Below are positions 62,180 to 64,000 of a stretch of 64,000 bases of DNA, piece after piece (position 1 is the stretch's first letter; each line of letters opens with the position of its first letter). The translations under genes were made by a program, and so were the position numbers. The notes under the pieces are model-generated. The model did not search any database. It was given only the letters and a program-made list of their open reading frames with translations, and had not been told where the DNA came from. Origin of the DNA: Providencia vermicola (lineage in GTDB: Bacteria > Pseudomonadota > Gammaproteobacteria > Enterobacterales > Enterobacteriaceae); the NCBI RefSeq assembly GCF_020381325.1, contig NZ_JAGSPI010000002.1, positions 400,508 through 464,507 of the forward strand. The letters run 5' to 3'.

Positions 62180-62731
62180 TCAGTAATAATCCATCTTAAA
62201 ACGGATAGTGGTCTGATAGTTTCCTGGCTTTAAACGTTTATTATTAGGCACAACACGCACGTTATAGTGAAGTGTTGTTTCACCTGCTTTGATAGGCAAA
62301 TCAGGCATCGCCTTACCAGGTATTGCAACATTTCCATCAGCATCAGAAATTTTTACTGACAATCCATTTGCATGACCGAAAACATCAAAATTGCGGCCAT
62401 CTGTCGGACCATCAAATGTAATATTGAAAGTTTGCCAATTAGGAGTTCCAGGCGTTACCGGTGTTAGAACACAATTAATAAGACGTATCGAGAAATTACG
62501 AACTGGGCTTTCTCTATCATGAATTATTTGACTAACAGGCACAGTAGTTATGCTTACTGATTGATCTCGGCTATCTGCATCAATTGCACAGGGGGTTTCG
62601 ATAATTGAACCACCCATTGTGACGGTTCCTTCGAATGGACCTTGTGCCCGAGAAATTTGATTTTGAGCACTAACTATTGGGGCAAACATTATTCCTGAAA
62701 GCACCATGACAATTGTGCCAAAGTGATTCAT
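62180..62731 (-). CDS. mrpB: Minor fimbrial subunit/anchor (MrpB-like)
   Basis: A 183-residue exported pilin with a signal peptide to about residue 22. GTVTMGGSIIETPCAIDADSRDQSV and IRLINCVLTP carry the Cys pair, and it ends in TIRFKMDYY. It lies between the major subunit and the usher, as MrpB does. Proteins at this place end or anchor the pilus in related systems. A hairpin in the 79-bp gap after the major subunit gene should reduce its expression relative to that gene. Confidence 0.83.
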   Translation of the reverse strand: MNHFGTIVMVLSGIMFAPIVSAQNQISRAQGPFEGTVTMGGSIIETPCAIDADSRDQSVSITTVPVSQIIHDRESPVRNFSIRLINCVLTPVTPGTPNWQTFNITFDGPTDGRNFDVFGHANGLSVKISDADGNVAIPGKAMPDLPIKAGETTLHYNVRVVPNNKRLKPGNYQTTIRFKMDYY

Positions 62732-62780
62732 AACGACTCCATTTCAACTTAATGAGCAATTTCAATTCATTAAAATTAGT

Positions 62781-62802
62781 GCCCATACATCCTTGTACGG
62801 GC
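62781..62802 (-). terminator. Attenuator hairpin between major and minor pilin genes
   Basis: On the minus strand GCCCGTAC pairs with GTATGGGC (one G-U) across a 6-base loop, followed by ACTAATTTT. Partial termination here would give excess major subunit over the rest of the operon, a common device in chaperone-usher operons. Confidence 0.6.
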
Positions 62803-62810
62803 GGTACCAA

Positions 62811-63341
62811 TTACTGGTAGCTCAGAGCAAATGTTGCGATTGCATCAAATTCACCCGGAACAGCAGGTTTGTTTGTTGCGTCTGCATCACCTTGTAAGAA
62901 TGCAGTGAAGCGCAGTGTGTTAGCACCAGTAAACAGAGTTTGAGATGGAGATTTAGCGCCTAAATCAATTTTGTCGCCATTAACGTCAGTGATAACGATA
63001 CCCGCATTTTTAGCTGTACCAGCGATAGCTAAACCACCATTAACAGAAGTACTTGGCGTACCTGTGAATGTAGTTTGTACAGTTTTCAGAGTAGTGATAT
63101 CACACTGTTCTAACTCAATATTGAAAGGACGAGCAACACTTTTACCGCCGCCGTTTAATGCTGAAGTTGCGATAGCACCCATCTTAACTTCAAATGCTTC
63201 AGAACCTGGTGGGATTGAGCAAGGAGCATCAATGATTGAACCTTTAAAAGTTACAGTACCAGAACCTTGGTTTGCAGAAGCTGAACCAGCAACAACAGCC
63301 AGACCTAAACCTAATACTAAAGCAAGTTTATTTAATTTCAT
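62811..63341 (-). CDS. mrpA: Major fimbrial subunit (MrpA-like)
   Basis: A 176-residue exported pilin. The start KLNKLALVLGLGLAVVAGSASA is a signal peptide nearly identical to my recollection of Proteus MrpA. The mature protein begins about residue 24 with NQGSGTVTFKGSIIDAPCSIPPG, has its second Cys in ELEQCDITTLK, a FTGTPSTSVNGGLAIAGTAKNAG core, and ends in FDAIATFALSYQ with the penultimate Tyr for chaperone binding. ATG 63341 is chosen because it fits the family; upstream in-frame Met codons at 63350 and 63356 are possible. It is the first gene of the operon, about 185 bp from a strong promoter candidate. Confidence 0.93.
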   Translation of the reverse strand: MKLNKLALVLGLGLAVVAGSASANQGSGTVTFKGSIIDAPCSIPPGSEAFEVKMGAIATSALNGGGKSVARPFNIELEQCDITTLKTVQTTFTGTPSTSVNGGLAIAGTAKNAGIVITDVNGDKIDLGAKSPSQTLFTGANTLRFTAFLQGDADATNKPAVPGEFDAIATFALSYQ

Positions 63342-63981
63342 TTTATACATTTCCATTAGATAAAAAAGACGACACAAATTAAAATAACGAGTTATTATTA
63401 ATCTGATTATTTTAATTTTTTCTTAAAATATGTTCGGTTAGTAAACATTAAAAATTGACATGCTAACTATCCCTAATTCATTAGACTCCGCTAATAAACC
63501 AGATAATTAAACAATGTATCAATGCGAAGCCATTATTATATCTCATTTTAATTATGTCAAATTATAGAGATAATAAACAATCCAGAGGGTAAGCTTGTGA
63601 AATATATAAAATAATTAAAAAAACACAACCATTGAATACTCCAATATAGGATAATTAAGTAACCACATCTCAATTTAAATAGACTTTTTTTAATAAAAAA
63701 CCACAAAATAACCCCATCCTTCAATAATAAAGTTTTTTATACTCATAAAACGGGTTCTTATTAGTGAAAAAAAATGACAAAAGATGAAATATGACCAAAA
63801 CCTAGAAATAAATAATAAAAAAAACATTTAACCATGTTTTTATTTTAATAAGAAACATCTTAATTTTAAACATTAAATAATTTCACAATGTTTCCAGCCT
63901 TACTTCCTGTTACACATTAAACGTGTTAATAATAAATAAATAAACATTTTATTACAATAAGTTATGCGATACTTCCCATAT
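63342..63981. other. 640-bp AT-rich region upstream of mrpA-like gene
   Basis: Non-coding and very AT-rich, with no plausible ORF. It holds the promoter at 63532-63560 and local A/T-rich palindromes (for example AAAAACAT-loop-ATGTTTTT near 63821-63841). In Proteus this interval contains the invertible mrp promoter and beyond it the mrpI recombinase gene. The recombinase is not in the window because the assembly ends here. I found no convincing 20-bp inverted repeat flanking the promoter. Confidence 0.6.
63532..63560 (-). promoter_or_regulatory. Sigma-70 promoter candidate for the fimbrial operon
   Basis: On the minus strand TTGACA (63560-63555) is followed after 17 bases by AATAAT (63537-63532); a perfect TATAAT overlaps it with a shorter spacer. 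It points toward the mrpA-like gene and would give a leader of about 185 bases. If the operon is phase-variable like mrp, this is the ON orientation. Confidence 0.65.
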
Positions 63982-64000
63982 CTGTCTCTTATACACATCT
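63982..64000. other. Sequencing adapter (Tn5/Nextera mosaic end), assembly artefact
   Basis: The last 19 bases, CTGTCTCTTATACACATCT, are exactly the reverse complement of the Tn5 mosaic end used in Nextera libraries. They are not genomic and mark the end of a contig that was not adapter-trimmed. Confidence 0.97.

Noticed and set aside
63443..63570. Inverted repeat pair around TTGACAT (63455) and ATGTCAA (63554) as recombination sites of an invertible promoter
   Set aside because: Only about 13 of 19 positions match in very AT-rich DNA and the second copy is the promoter -35 itself; not above chance.
63982..64000. Genuine Tn5-like transposon end
   Set aside because: It is the exact synthetic 19-bp mosaic end at the very last base of the sequence, with no transposase gene; a library adapter explains it fully.

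Overview
The window looks like the chromosome of a Morganellaceae member, most likely Providencia. It is AT-rich enterobacterial DNA that carries a Proteeae-type membrane L-amino acid deaminase, an MR/P-type fimbrial operon ending in an MrpJ-like regulator, and dsdCXA. The last 19 bases are the Tn5/Nextera mosaic-end adapter, so the assembly stops at the right edge. The left edge cuts into a gene.

1-5.6 kb: a tightly overlapping six-gene operon (SDR reductase, metallo-beta-lactamase-fold hydrolase, F390-synthetase-like adenylate-forming enzyme, PAP2 phosphatase, sterol-desaturase-type hydroxylase, fatty acid desaturase). It looks like an uncharacterised lipid-modification pathway. A secreted polysaccharide deacetylase follows on the other strand. 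7-13.3 kb: sugar-acid genes (enolase-superfamily dehydratase, MFS importer, Crp/Fnr-type regulator, exuR, uxaA). Two almost identical ExuR-like operators tie the dehydratase to the exuR/uxaA promoter. 13.4-18.1 kb: RpiR-type regulator, complete mannose-family PTS (IIA, IIB, IIC, IID) and a tyrosine-phosphatase-like enzyme.

18.3-27.6 kb: a pentose locus with a two-permease sugar ABC importer, an L-xylulokinase (LyxK type), a 3-epimerase (UlaE/SgbU type) and a divergent 4-epimerase (AraD type). Together these would convert L-xylulose to D-xylulose 5-phosphate under a DeoR regulator. 27.6-29 kb: a soluble periplasmic protein resembling the catalytic domain of phosphoethanolamine transferases. 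29.4-34.6 kb: the 2-ketogluconate genes kguEKTD and convergent ptxS, with a clear PtxS-type operator. 34.6-38.5 kb: dsdC, dsdX and dsdA for D-serine. 38.5-46.3 kb: a peptide-type ABC importer with a permease-ATPase fusion, a GntR regulator, an M42 peptidase and a divergent DUF1028 Ntn-hydrolase.

46.3-51 kb: an AT-rich gap, the L-amino acid deaminase, a secreted RidA-family protein that could hydrolyse its imino-acid product, and a 488-residue membrane protein I do not recognise. 51-55 kb: a REP-like repeat array and a catechol-siderophore-type ABC importer with a Fur-box candidate. 55.3-63.4 kb: an MR/P-like fimbrial operon on the minus strand (major pilin, minor pilin, usher, chaperone, four minor pilins, zinc-type tip adhesin, MrpJ-like regulator). 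D-serine use, amino acid deamination, siderophore uptake and MR/P-type fimbriae fit a urinary-tract or gut opportunist, but that is inference.
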